A stretch of 32,565 nucleotides of DNA from [Phormidium] sp. LEGE 05292 (GTDB lineage Bacteria; Cyanobacteriota; Cyanobacteriia; Cyanobacteriales; Aerosakkonemataceae): assembly GCF_015207735.1 (NCBI RefSeq), contig NZ_JADEWG010000073.1:1-32565 (forward strand), read 5' to 3'. Under the pieces are notes generated by a model that did no database searches, was not told the DNA's origin, and worked only from the letters and a program-made list of their open reading frames with translations. This document shows positions 8,969-16,041 of this stretch, piece by piece (position 1 is the stretch's first letter; every line of letters begins with the position of its first letter). The translations under genes were made by a program, and so were the position numbers.

Positions 8969-9193
8969 CTATTTCGTTTTGAGTTGTTCTAACTTTTTTC
9001 TAATTAATATCTCAACTTCCTCAACCTCAGAATGTGTTTTTGGGATGTCAAAAGTTTCAGTGGAAGCTTCAGAAGTAAAACGGTCAACAAAGGCATGAAA
9101 CGCTGCTTTATCGTTGGGGTGAGCGATGACGTAAGCTCTTAGCTCGATTTTAGTCATGCTACTAAAGTCAGGCTCGATCACAAAAACCTCCAT
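8969..9193 (-). CDS. DUF6887-like hypothetical protein
   Basis: This is a small, mostly acidic protein of 74 residues. The conserved-looking part PDFSSMTKIELRAYVIAHPNDKAAFHAFVDR fits the small cyanobacterial family annotated as DUF6887, and the tail (VEEVEILIRKKLEQL) looks helical. Function is unknown. It overlaps by 16 nt the end of a second small gene on the same strand (9178-9351), the usual partner of this family. Such coupled small genes among toxin-antitoxin modules may themselves form a two-component module, but that is inference. Confidence 0.65.
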   Translation of the reverse strand: MEVFVIEPDFSSMTKIELRAYVIAHPNDKAAFHAFVDRFTSEASTETFDIPKTHSEVEEVEILIRKKLEQLKTK

Positions 9194-9351
9194 AGACCAT
9201 TCGGATAAATTTCTATCTCTATGTTATCTCCTGCCAAGATAAACAGATTACCTGTTCTCTCATCCAAGCGGACAACAAAAATAGGAGTGAAGGTATTAGT
9301 CAAGGATTGACATAGAATCACACATCTAATAGCTTGTTCCGCAGTTGGCAA
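9178..9351 (-). CDS. DUF6888-like hypothetical protein, TTG start
   Basis: The gene encodes 57 residues: PTAEQAIRCVILCQSL at the start, TPIFVVRLDERTGNLFILAG in the middle, and IEIYPNGLWRFL at the end. The start must be TTG at 9351-9349, because an in-frame stop lies four codons upstream and the next residues are the MPT-x-x-Q opening typical of the family. The pattern matches the DUF6888 family, usually found directly before a DUF6887 gene as here. Function is unknown. Confidence 0.7.
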   Translation of the reverse strand: MPTAEQAIRCVILCQSLTNTFTPIFVVRLDERTGNLFILAGDNIEIEIYPNGLWRFL

Positions 9352-9400
9352 AGTTGCTCGACCTCATAATCATATAAATTAAATCATTATATATTGGGGT

Positions 9401-9504
9401 GCGATCGCACTAAAAAAAGAACGATCGCACCTGAGAAAAAATCAAGTTTGGTCGCTTTTTCGTTTTAGGCGATCGCTAATCTGAAAAAAGAGAGTGCGAT
9501 CGCT
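9401..9504 (+). repeat. 104-bp HIP1-rich direct repeat, left copy
   Basis: GCGATCGCACTA-A(n)-GAACG, CACCTGAGAAAAA, a variable core, then TTTTAGGCGATCGCTAATCT, GAAAAAAGAGAG and TGCGATCGCT. It aligns at a constant offset of 953 nt to 10354-10457 with only small changes. The two copies bracket the Phd/VapC module. Confidence 0.7.
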
Positions 9505-9543
9505 TCGGGCGCTGCGCTACGCGATTGCGCGGAGCGTGCTCTT
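9505..9543. repeat. GC-rich REP-like fragment
   Basis: TCGGGCGCTGCGCTACGCG followed by ATTGCGCGGAGCGTGC. It is related to the 24-bp repeat family of 2038/2186 and lies directly after the left copy of the 104-bp direct repeat. Confidence 0.5.
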
Positions 9544-9609
9544 TTGCGTATCGCAAAGTCATTCTCTTGCATAACCCTCTTTGTTTTGCTGCCTCTTCGC
9601 TATCGATTC

Positions 9610-9660
9610 AATGATCGCATTATCATAGTAGGAATATATCAAGATTGTGAACAAGAAAAA
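9610..9660 (+). repeat. Degenerate copy D of the 61-bp repeat
   Basis: AATGATCGCATTATCATAGT...AAGATTGTGAACAAG aligns with copies A-C with scattered changes and one inserted base. It runs up to the ATG of the Phd-type antitoxin, so the repeat supplies the upstream translation-initiation region, including an in-frame GTG at 9647. Confidence 0.45.
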
Positions 9661-9661
9661 A

Positions 9662-9892
9662 ATGGCACAAATTACCACTACTGAATTACCACAAAACCTT
9701 CAGACTCTATTTATCGAGGTTGAACGTACCAAAACCCCTGTAACCGTCATCCATGAAGGAAAACCATTAGTGATTATTTATCCTGCCACTACCCAAGCTT
9801 CACGACCCGTTTTTGGGGTGATGAAAGGAAGTGGTGAAATATTAGGAGATTTAATCGCTCCTGTAGCTGAACCTTGGGAAGTTTTACAATGA
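9662..9892 (+). CDS. Phd/YefM-type antitoxin
   Basis: This is a 76-residue protein. The segment TTTELPQNLQTLFIEVERTKTPVTVIHEGKPLVIIYP has the size and pattern of the Phd/YefM DNA-binding domain. The C-terminal part (GEILGDLIAPVAEPWEVL) resembles toxin-binding tails ending in a WE-motif. It overlaps the VapC gene by 4 nt (ATGA). ATG 9662 is preferred; an in-frame GTG at 9647 would add MNKKK but lies inside a dispersed repeat. The product should neutralise VapC and repress the operon. Confidence 0.85.
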   Translation: MAQITTTELPQNLQTLFIEVERTKTPVTVIHEGKPLVIIYPATTQASRPVFGVMKGSGEILGDLIAPVAEPWEVLQ

Positions 9893-10278
9893 AACTTTTA
9901 CTCGATACTCACATTTGGCTTTGGTATTTACTCGGCGACCAACGCCTATCGCTTCAATTACAAAATGCGATCGTTGATTCTAATACTGAACTTTGGCTTA
10001 GTCCAATTAGTATTTGGGAGACACTGATTCTTGCAGAAAAAGGACGGATATCTTTACAACCCGATCCTATTACATGGGTTAATTTAGCTTTAAAAACTCT
10101 GGAAACTCGTGAAGCCCAAATGAATTATGACATTGCTATTTTAAGTCGCCAAATTGCACTTCCCCATCAAGACCCCGCCGATCGATTTATTGTCGCTACA
10201 GCTATTTACTATGGATTAATTTTAGCTACAGTTGATGTTAATATTACAGGCAATTCGGCAGTTCAAACACTTAGTTAG
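9889..10278 (+). CDS. VapC-family PIN-domain RNase toxin
   Basis: The 129-residue PIN-domain protein shows the acidic active-site set: LLLDTHIWLW (Asp6), SIWETLILAEKG (Glu) and DPADRFIVATA (two Asp), followed by LATVDVNI. Toxins of this subgroup, starting LLDTH-WLW, are usually paired with Phd/YefM antitoxins as here. ATG 9889 overlaps the antitoxin stop. The predicted activity is Mg2+-dependent RNA cleavage. Confidence 0.9.
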   Translation: MKLLLDTHIWLWYLLGDQRLSLQLQNAIVDSNTELWLSPISIWETLILAEKGRISLQPDPITWVNLALKTLETREAQMNYDIAILSRQIALPHQDPADRFIVATAIYYGLILATVDVNITGNSAVQTLS

Positions 10279-10353
10279 GTTAATAATATCTCATTAGCGG
10301 CGATTCACTGAGTTTGCTATCAGTTAATTTGACTGATATCTTTGGGGAAAATT

Positions 10354-10457
10354 GCGATGCACTAGAAAAAAGAACGATCGCACCTGAGAAAAAAGAGAGT
10401 GCGATGGCTTTTTTATTTTAGGCGATCGCTAATTTGAAAAAAGAGAGTGCGATCGCT
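10354..10457 (+). repeat. 104-bp HIP1-rich direct repeat, right copy
   Basis: This is the right partner of 9401-9504: same order of blocks, one base lost in the first HIP1 octamer and changes in the middle. It lies 75 nt after the VapC stop codon. The internal AAAAAAGAGAGTGCGATCGC followed by TCTTTTTCTTTTTT can form a hairpin that may terminate the module. Confidence 0.7.
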
Positions 10458-10492
10458 CTTTTTCTTTTTTATAGTGCGATCGCTATCCGTAC

Positions 10493-10553
10493 AATCATCA
10501 CATTGTCATGGTGGGAATGGATAATATTTTGACTGGAAAAAGAGGTTGGGTTT
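10493..10553 (+). repeat. 61-bp dispersed repeat, copy C
   Basis: AATCATCACATTGTCATGGT...GAGGTTGGGTTT, the same length as copies A and B. Its left flank (T-run, ATAGTGCGATCGC, TATCCGT) is shared with copy B. It ends 33 nt before the stop codon of the convergent secreted-protein gene. Confidence 0.75.
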
Positions 10554-10586
10554 CAAGAGCGTCAACTCAACATACCTGTGATCGCA

Positions 10587-11099
10587 TTAGTGCGAAATAG
10601 TAACATTACCAGAAGTAACAGTACCAGGAAAACTATCAGTTGGTTGATTACAAAGCTTTAGTGCCTCTTCTCTTGAAACATCTACAACACGGATCTTGTC
10701 AGGATTTTGATCTCTTATACCAACGAATAACCATTTACCTGTTGCGGTCATTCTGGAAGAACCGCCTATGATTGGACCAGCAAGAGTACCAACAGGAATG
10801 CTGTTATTCAAAAGAAAACTTCCTACACACTCAACTCTGGCAACCATTTGGAGACCATCTTGTTCTCCTTTATATGAAAATGTGCCAGAGCCATTTCCAG
10901 ATGAGCCACCGGAGACACTAATATTATATTGGAATGTTAAGCCTCCCGATCTGGTGCGACCAGATCCTTGGATAGTGGTGGATTCATGGAATGTTCGACG
11001 AAATATTGCTTGACTGGAGGCTAATTCTGACTGTGCAACTATTGCCGCCGTTGCCAACACACCAAATGCAAGAAAAACTTGAACTTTGTTTTTTCTCAT
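10587..11099 (-). CDS. Secreted hypothetical protein
   Basis: The protein has 170 residues. It begins with a clear signal peptide: a charged MRKNK, a hydrophobic core at residues 8-23, and SSQA as a likely cleavage site near residue 31. The mature part is Gly/Ser-rich with alternating hydrophobic residues (LTFQYNISVSG, GSGTFSY), suggesting beta structure. Two cysteines (in ARVECVG and LKLCNQ) could form a disulfide in the periplasm. No family was recognised. The gene diverges from the NB-ARC gene across a 232-nt gap, so regulation may be shared. Confidence 0.6.
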   Translation of the reverse strand: MRKNKVQVFLAFGVLATAAIVAQSELASSQAIFRRTFHESTTIQGSGRTRSGGLTFQYNISVSGGSSGNGSGTFSYKGEQDGLQMVARVECVGSFLLNNSIPVGTLAGPIIGGSSRMTATGKWLFVGIRDQNPDKIRVVDVSREEALKLCNQPTDSFPGTVTSGNVTISH

Positions 11100-11295
11100 A
11101 GTTTATTACCAGTATTGCTTTGTATTTGTAACCTTAAGCTGACTAACTTTTAGTTATAAGGCTCTAATACTTCTCTATGATCCTTCTTAAATCAAAGGCT
11201 CGTCCAGTCAAAAAATGTACAATTTTGCCGTCAAGTTTTCCCGGATTTCACTCTCTTTAATCTAATTTTGTACGAAAATGTTGATAGATGTGCGC

Positions 11296-11301
11296 TATAA
11301 T
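11296..11301 (+). promoter_or_regulatory. Candidate -10 box for the NB-ARC gene
   Basis: TATAAT lies 30 nt before the start codon at 11332. No -35 with normal spacing was found: TTGTAC at 11268-11273 is 22 nt away. No Shine-Dalgarno precedes the start. Tentative. Confidence 0.25.
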
Positions 11302-11331
11302 ACCGAAAAATACTAGCTATTACTTAAATAG

Positions 11332-12711
11332 ATGAATCTTAAAGAAGTATTAAAAATTGCTGATGAGGTAATATTTACTAAAACTGGTCAGCACCTTGAC
11401 GATTTACAAGAAGCGATACTGAGGGGAACTCTACAACGTGAGACATATAAGGAAATAGCTAAGGATTTTGATTATTCTGAAAGTCGTGTTAGAGAAGTGG
11501 GATCAAAGTTATGGCAAATACTTTCAGAAGAATTAGGAGAAGATGTCAGTAAATCTAACTTTCGTTCAGCAATGGAGAGGGTGCAAGTCTCCATATATTC
11601 AAATGTTGCACAAGAAGAATCTGTGCAAATTAACAGCATTAATATGTGCGGAGAAAGTAGACACCCGCCAGATACACCAAACTCACACTCACATAATGAG
11701 AGAACAACTAACTCGAAACAAACTAAAACTTCGCATCAAGATTTAAGCGAAATGCCTGAGTTGGGTGCTTTTTATAATCGCACTCCCCAACTAGAAACCC
11801 TAAAAACATTAATCTTAGAACAACGCTGTCGCTTAATAGCACTAACAGGTATCAGCGGTATCGGTAAAACCACATTAGCAGCGCAACTCGTACAACAAAT
11901 AAAAGATGAATTTGAGTATGTTATTTGGTGCAATTTAGAAACTTCTCCCACCTTAGCTGAATTTCAAGATAAACTAATCCAGTTTTTCTCACAACCAGAA
12001 CAGCTAGATATACCTGCAACTAACCAAAAACCTTTACCGTTAATTAAGTATTTACAAAAACAACGCTGCTTAGTAGTTTTAGATGACATTCACAACCTTT
12101 TCAGTAGTGGCGAATTAGCTGGAAAGTATAAACCAGGATATGAAGAATATCGCTCTTTATTTAAAAATATAGAAACATTATCTCATCAAAGTTGCTTTCT
12201 GTTAATCGGTTGGGAACAGCCCAGAGAAGTAACTCAAATTAAAAACCAAAATCCTACTATTTGTACTTTACAACTAACTGGTTTAGATATTGAACCTGCA
12301 CGGGAATTACTGAGATATTACGGATTAGGAGAAATTGAGAATTACTCAGCAATTATTCATCGCTACCAAGGCAACCCATTCTGGTTAAAAAGCGTGGGTA
12401 ATTTGTTTCAAGAAATGGGAGAATGCGTAACTGAATTATTGCAAGATGATACTATTTTATTACCGGAAGATTTGCAAGATAATTTACAACAAACTGTTAG
12501 CCGTTTATCTGATTGGGAAAAAGAAGTTCTTTCTTTGATGGCGAGAGAAGGCGAGGGAATCAAATTGGTAAAATTACTAGAAAATACCAAAATTCCCCCG
12601 TCAGATTTAGTGAATGTAGTGCAATCTTTATTGCGGCGCTGTTTGATAGAACAACAAGCAAACTGTTACATTTTGCCCGATGTATTGAGGCAGTATATTA
12701 AAAGTTTATAA
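11332..12711 (+). CDS. NB-ARC (STAND) ATPase with vMAP-type N-terminal HTH, no sensor repeats
   Basis: This is a 459-residue protein. Residues 1-85 (LKEVLKIADEVIFTKTGQHL, then YKEIAKDFDYSESRVREVG) match the helix-turn-helix domain seen at the N-terminus of many cyanobacterial vWA-MoxR-associated/NB-ARC proteins. After a polar linker (about 86-145) comes the NB-ARC ATPase with Walker A GISGIGKTT (K179), Walker B CLVVLDD (D251-D252) and the GNPFWLK segment (about 347-353). A winged-helix-like region ends the protein. STAND proteins normally continue into WD40, TPR or similar sensor repeats. Here the frame stops at the winged helix with no sign of a broken extension. It could be a compact regulator or part of a defence function with its neighbours. 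Confidence 0.8.
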   Translation: MNLKEVLKIADEVIFTKTGQHLDDLQEAILRGTLQRETYKEIAKDFDYSESRVREVGSKLWQILSEELGEDVSKSNFRSAMERVQVSIYSNVAQEESVQINSINMCGESRHPPDTPNSHSHNERTTNSKQTKTSHQDLSEMPELGAFYNRTPQLETLKTLILEQRCRLIALTGISGIGKTTLAAQLVQQIKDEFEYVIWCNLETSPTLAEFQDKLIQFFSQPEQLDIPATNQKPLPLIKYLQKQRCLVVLDDIHNLFSSGELAGKYKPGYEEYRSLFKNIETLSHQSCFLLIGWEQPREVTQIKNQNPTICTLQLTGLDIEPARELLRYYGLGEIENYSAIIHRYQGNPFWLKSVGNLFQEMGECVTELLQDDTILLPEDLQDNLQQTVSRLSDWEKEVLSLMAREGEGIKLVKLLENTKIPPSDLVNVVQSLLRRCLIEQQANCYILPDVLRQYIKSL

Positions 12712-12779
12712 GGGAATCGTGCGATCGCACTATGTTATCATAAAAAATATCAAAATTATTTAGCCTTTAACTGATTTTT

Positions 12780-13256
12780 ATGACCGCAGTAACTACAGTA
12801 ACAACAGCATCCAAACTTGCTGATTACTTCATCTGGTTTGCGAATGATGTAGGCTCTTATCTCAGCAATCAAAAGCTACAAAAACTTTTGTATTATGCCC
12901 AAGCATGGTATTTAGCATTTGAAGATAAACCCCTTTTTGATGAAGATTTTGAAGCTTGGGTGCATGGGCCAACTATCCCTGCTTTATTTTACGAATACAA
13001 AGAACAATTTGGCTTTAAACCAATTCTGAAAGAAGTCGAAAAACCAGAATTTCCAGAGGAAGTACAAAAATTTTTAGATGACTTAGCTGACGATTATTTC
13101 TTCTTAGACGCTTATGAGTTGGAATTGATGGTGCGCCGCGAAGATCCTTGGATTAAAGCAAGAGGTGACTTGCCAAAAGATGAACCTTCTCATGCTATTA
13201 TTACCAAAGAATTAATGAGAGAATTTTACAAAACCCGTGTCATCGAAGAAGAATAA
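12780..13256 (+). CDS. Panacea-domain (SocA/DUF4065) antitoxin
   Basis: The 158-residue protein matches the Panacea domain along its length: KLADYFIWFA, SNQKLQKLLYYAQAWYLAF (around residues 36-54), FDEDFEAWVHGPTIPALFYEY and the DPWIKARG segment. Panacea domains neutralise many unrelated toxins, and the partner gene is usually adjacent. The gene overlaps the next frame by 20 nt, implying translational coupling. ATG 12780 follows a 68-nt gap after the NB-ARC gene. Confidence 0.9.
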   Translation: MTAVTTVTTASKLADYFIWFANDVGSYLSNQKLQKLLYYAQAWYLAFEDKPLFDEDFEAWVHGPTIPALFYEYKEQFGFKPILKEVEKPEFPEEVQKFLDDLADDYFFLDAYELELMVRREDPWIKARGDLPKDEPSHAIITKELMREFYKTRVIEEE

Positions 13257-13680
13257 AAAAAGACAGGACACAAATCTTCGCAGTCAGCCATCTTCAGCTA
13301 AAAGAGAAGTTACCAAAATAAAAATACCGGAAGGAATTAGTTTTTCTTTCAGGTATTATCAAGATGATAAAGAGAAATTTTCGATAAGCAAGAGAGATGC
13401 GAAATATCTAGCCTCTCTCTTGCTAAGACTGCGGGATTTATCACAATTGAAAGCTGATGAAGTTATTAACAATCAAAGTAAAAGCCTCCGCTGTCATAGA
13501 ATAGATTGGCAAGATACAACTGAGCCTCATGGTTTCGGGATTCTTTATGAAGATCAGCTAGTAAGTACACCCTACCAGTTTCAAATATCTGCTAATGAAT
13601 ATGGCAGAGTGCATGGGTTTTTCAGCGAAAATGTTTTTTACATTGTTTGGCTAGATCCTGAGCACAATCTTTATAATTGA
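13237..13680 (+). CDS. Panacea-linked candidate toxin, family not recognised
   Basis: This 147-residue protein starts at GTG, 20 nt inside the Panacea gene. It has a Lys/Arg-rich N-terminus (about residues 1-30), a middle with SISKRDAKYLASLLLRLRDL, a conserved-looking CHRIDWQDTTEPHGFG (around 87-102) and a C-terminus with YGRVHGFFSENVFYIVWLDP. Position and overlap mark it as the likely toxin. The final RVHGF...FYIVWLD pattern recalls the compact beta-sheet cores of RelE/HigB-like RNases, but this is a loose resemblance. Activity is unknown. Confidence 0.6.
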   Translation: MSSKKNKKRQDTNLRSQPSSAKREVTKIKIPEGISFSFRYYQDDKEKFSISKRDAKYLASLLLRLRDLSQLKADEVINNQSKSLRCHRIDWQDTTEPHGFGILYEDQLVSTPYQFQISANEYGRVHGFFSENVFYIVWLDPEHNLYN

Positions 13681-13877
13681 TATTATTACAATCTGATTGA
13701 TGTGTTAGTGATAGTTTGCTCTAAATGTTTGAGAATTTGAAAAGCCGATCGCAATTCACTTACCACATTATAAATAAAAAATGCTCTCAATAATGCGTAT
13801 CGAAGTATGAGTAAATTAGTTTTATTATAGGCAAAAAATCAGCGACAATAGAAATACAGTAAATTTTTTAATTGCAA

Positions 13878-14450
13878 ATGAGTAAAGAAGACTGGCTAGA
13901 AATCGGTACGATCGTATCAGCGCAAGGTTTAAAAGGTGAAGTGCGGGTATATCCAGACTCGGATTTTCCTGAACGTTTTGAAAAACCAGGGGAACGTTGG
14001 TTATTGCATCCCAAGGAAAGCGAACCGCGATCGATCGAATTGCTCAGTGGTAGATACATTCCCCATAAAAATTTGTATATTGTAAAATTGGCGGGAGTGA
14101 ACGATCGCAACCAAGCAGATGAATTGCGGGGATGTAAGTTAATGGTTCCAGCGAGCGATCGACCAACATTAGAAGCAGATGAATATCATGTTTTAGATTT
14201 AGTTGGTTTAGAAGTTTTCAATCAATTAAATGGCGAAAAAATTGGGGTTGTCTTAGATTTAATTCCCGCAGGTAATGACTTATTATTAGTCACTCCTGAT
14301 GATTCATCAGTGGGAAGTGAAAAAAGCGGAAAAACACCCGAAATTTTCATTCCATTTGTCAAAGAGATTGTACCGATCGTAGATTTAGCCAATAAGCGAA
14401 TTGAAATTAATCCCCCACCCGGTTTGTTAGAAGTTAACAAATATAATTAA
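13878..14450 (+). CDS. rimM: Ribosome maturation factor RimM
   Basis: The protein has 190 residues. The N-terminal RimM domain (WLEIGTIVSAQGLKGEVRVYP, residues 6-26) is followed by the PRC-barrel domain with DEYHVLDLVGLEV (around 95-107) and the closing PFVKEIVPIVDLANKRIEINPPPGLLE. RimM binds ribosomal protein S19 and assists 16S rRNA processing in 30S assembly. ATG 13878 is preferred over the in-frame TTG at 13872. A loop (SVGSEKSGKTPE) makes the second domain slightly longer than in E. coli, as is common in cyanobacteria. Confidence 0.93.
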   Translation: MSKEDWLEIGTIVSAQGLKGEVRVYPDSDFPERFEKPGERWLLHPKESEPRSIELLSGRYIPHKNLYIVKLAGVNDRNQADELRGCKLMVPASDRPTLEADEYHVLDLVGLEVFNQLNGEKIGVVLDLIPAGNDLLLVTPDDSSVGSEKSGKTPEIFIPFVKEIVPIVDLANKRIEINPPPGLLEVNKYN

Positions 14451-14537
14451 CCTGGAAAAATTTCGTAGGATGGGCATCTTGCTAGTCATAAAATACATTA
14501 ACATTAACATAAAGAAAGTTTCGGAAAATTTGTGCTT

Positions 14538-14909
14538 ATGACAGGTGCTAGAAATGTTTTAGGCGGAGATTTGCAAACTTGTTGCACTTCACCGATGACA
14601 GGATTTTATCGTGATGGTAAATGTAACACGGGTGCGGGTGATGTGGGCGCTCATATTGTTTGCGCTCAAGTAACTGAAGAATTTCTCACTTTTAGTAAAG
14701 CGAGAGGAAATGATTTATCAACACCAGTTCCGGCGTTTAATTTTCCAGGGTTAAAACCTGGCGATCGCTGGTGTCTATGTGCCCTAAGATGGAAAGAAGC
14801 TCTAGATGCTGGTGTTGCACCACCTATAATTTTATCATCTACCCATGCTTCAGCCGTGGAATATGTTTCCCTGAATGAACTGAAAGCAAACGCTCTTGAT
14901 CCTGTTTAA
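14538..14909 (+). CDS. DUF2237 family protein
   Basis: The 123-residue protein matches DUF2237 (COG3651): ARNVLGGDLQTCCTSPMTGF at the start, TGAGDVGAHIVCAQVTEEFL, FSKARGNDLSTPVP, and PGLKPGDRWCLCALRWKEAL. Several conserved cysteines could bind metal. Function is unknown. ATG 14538 matches the family start better than GTG 14532. A hairpin lies 9 nt after the stop codon. Confidence 0.88.
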   Translation: MTGARNVLGGDLQTCCTSPMTGFYRDGKCNTGAGDVGAHIVCAQVTEEFLTFSKARGNDLSTPVPAFNFPGLKPGDRWCLCALRWKEALDAGVAPPIILSSTHASAVEYVSLNELKANALDPV

Positions 14910-14918
14910 AAATTGTCG

Positions 14919-14937
14919 GGTGGGCATTTTGCCCGCC
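14919..14937 (+). terminator. Hairpin after the DUF2237 gene
   Basis: GGTGGGCA-TTT-TGCCCGCC forms an 8-bp stem with one G-U pair. No T-run follows, so termination is only possible, not proven. Confidence 0.4.
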
Positions 14938-15062
14938 AAACTAATATTATCAAATCATCTAACCAAACTATTTAATCTCGATTTAAACATAGCTTAATTA
15001 AATATAGGTTAACATCTCCAATAACGCTAACATTGCTTTAGAAAATCTTAGGAAGTGAGTAA

Positions 15063-15764
15063 ATGGCTAAATTGATTTTACTCCGTCATGGTCAAAGTCT
15101 TTGGAATGCTGCCAACAAATTTACAGGTTGGGTAGACATTCCTTTGAGTGAACAAGGACGTGCAGAAGCAACAATTGCTTCTTGCAAACTTAAGAATAAC
15201 AAATATCATGTTGATGTTTGTTTCACCAGTATGCTATTTCGAGCAATGGAAACTGCTGTAATTTGTTTGACCGAATGTGATGAAATTTGTGGCGGTAAAA
15301 CTCCAATTATTAAACATGATGCAACCGACGAAGATTGGCATGGTTGGGATAAGTATGAGGGTAGCCAAGATGAAGAATTACCCATCTATCCTTGTTCGGC
15401 TTTAGATGAGCGTTATTATGGGGAATTGCAAGGATTAAATAAGACCCAAACTGCTGAGAAATATGGTAAAGAAAAGGTTCATGAATGGCGACGTTCTTTT
15501 TCTGTACCGCCTCCGGGTGGCGAAAGTTTAGAAGATACAATGAAGCGAGCTTTGCCATTTTTCCAAGACCGCATTCTCACTCATCTTAAACATGGAGATA
15601 ATGTTTTGGTTGCGGCTCATGGTAATTCTTTACGATCGATTATAATGAGTTTAGATAATTTAAATCCAGAGGAAGTTACCCAACTTGAATTAGCAACCGG
15701 GGTACCAATTGTCTACGATGTAGATGAATCAGGAAAGGCGACTAATAAGATAATTTTGAAATAG
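15063..15764 (+). CDS. gpmA: 2,3-bisphosphoglycerate-dependent phosphoglycerate mutase
   Basis: The protein has 233 residues. RHGQSLWN near the N-terminus carries the phosphohistidine His9. DERYYGELQGLNK carries the acid/base Glu, SVPPPGGESLEDT is the family segment after it, and VLVAAHGNSLR carries the second active-site His. It interconverts 3- and 2-phosphoglycerate in glycolysis. A longer insertion before the DERYYGEL motif (ECDEICGGKTPIIKHDA and on) is seen in cyanobacterial members. The gene appears monocistronic. Confidence 0.93.
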   Translation: MAKLILLRHGQSLWNAANKFTGWVDIPLSEQGRAEATIASCKLKNNKYHVDVCFTSMLFRAMETAVICLTECDEICGGKTPIIKHDATDEDWHGWDKYEGSQDEELPIYPCSALDERYYGELQGLNKTQTAEKYGKEKVHEWRRSFSVPPPGGESLEDTMKRALPFFQDRILTHLKHGDNVLVAAHGNSLRSIIMSLDNLNPEEVTQLELATGVPIVYDVDESGKATNKIILK

Positions 15765-15776
15765 TAATTTATTAGA

Positions 15777-15904
15777 TTTGTTGTCAGGACTTTAGTTTTT
15801 TTAGCAATGTAACGACTGAAGTCGATACAACGAACTTTCTTGTTCGTTGTATCGACTTCAGTCGTTTCCTTATTCACTAAAAGGACTAAAGTCCTCACAA
15901 CAAA
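15777..15904. repeat. 128-bp nested palindromic element (MITE-like)
   Basis: The core is a perfect 25-bp inverted repeat: 15811-15835 (AACGACTGAAGTCGATACAA and CGAAC) with 15842-15866, and a 6-nt loop. The outer arms, TTTGTTGTCAGGACTTTAGT and ACTAAAGTCCTCACAACAAA, pair with one mismatch. There is no coding potential. The element begins 12 nt after the gpmA stop and could also terminate that transcript. Confidence 0.8.
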
Positions 15905-16041
15905 CCTGTTTATAACTCACGATAGAGGCTTTATGTTCACAATTACTTCTTTAGACGCAGGATAGAAACTTATGCCTCCTCTAAGCTTAAAAAAGACTGT
16001 TAAATCGGCATTATTAGCTATTTAAAGAGAGGAATAAGCTC

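Larger units (their letters stand above)
10279..10586. other. Repeat-filled intergenic region
   Basis: No gene. After about 70 nt of unique sequence it consists of the right 104-bp direct repeat, a HIP1/T-run hairpin (10449-10482) and copy C of the 61-bp repeat, up to the end of the minus-strand secreted-protein gene. Confidence 0.6.

Noticed and set aside
10950-10970. GSGR within the secreted protein encoded at 10587-11099 as a possible PatS-like motif
   Set aside because: The residue before it is Gln, not Arg (QGSGR), and it is not at a terminus.
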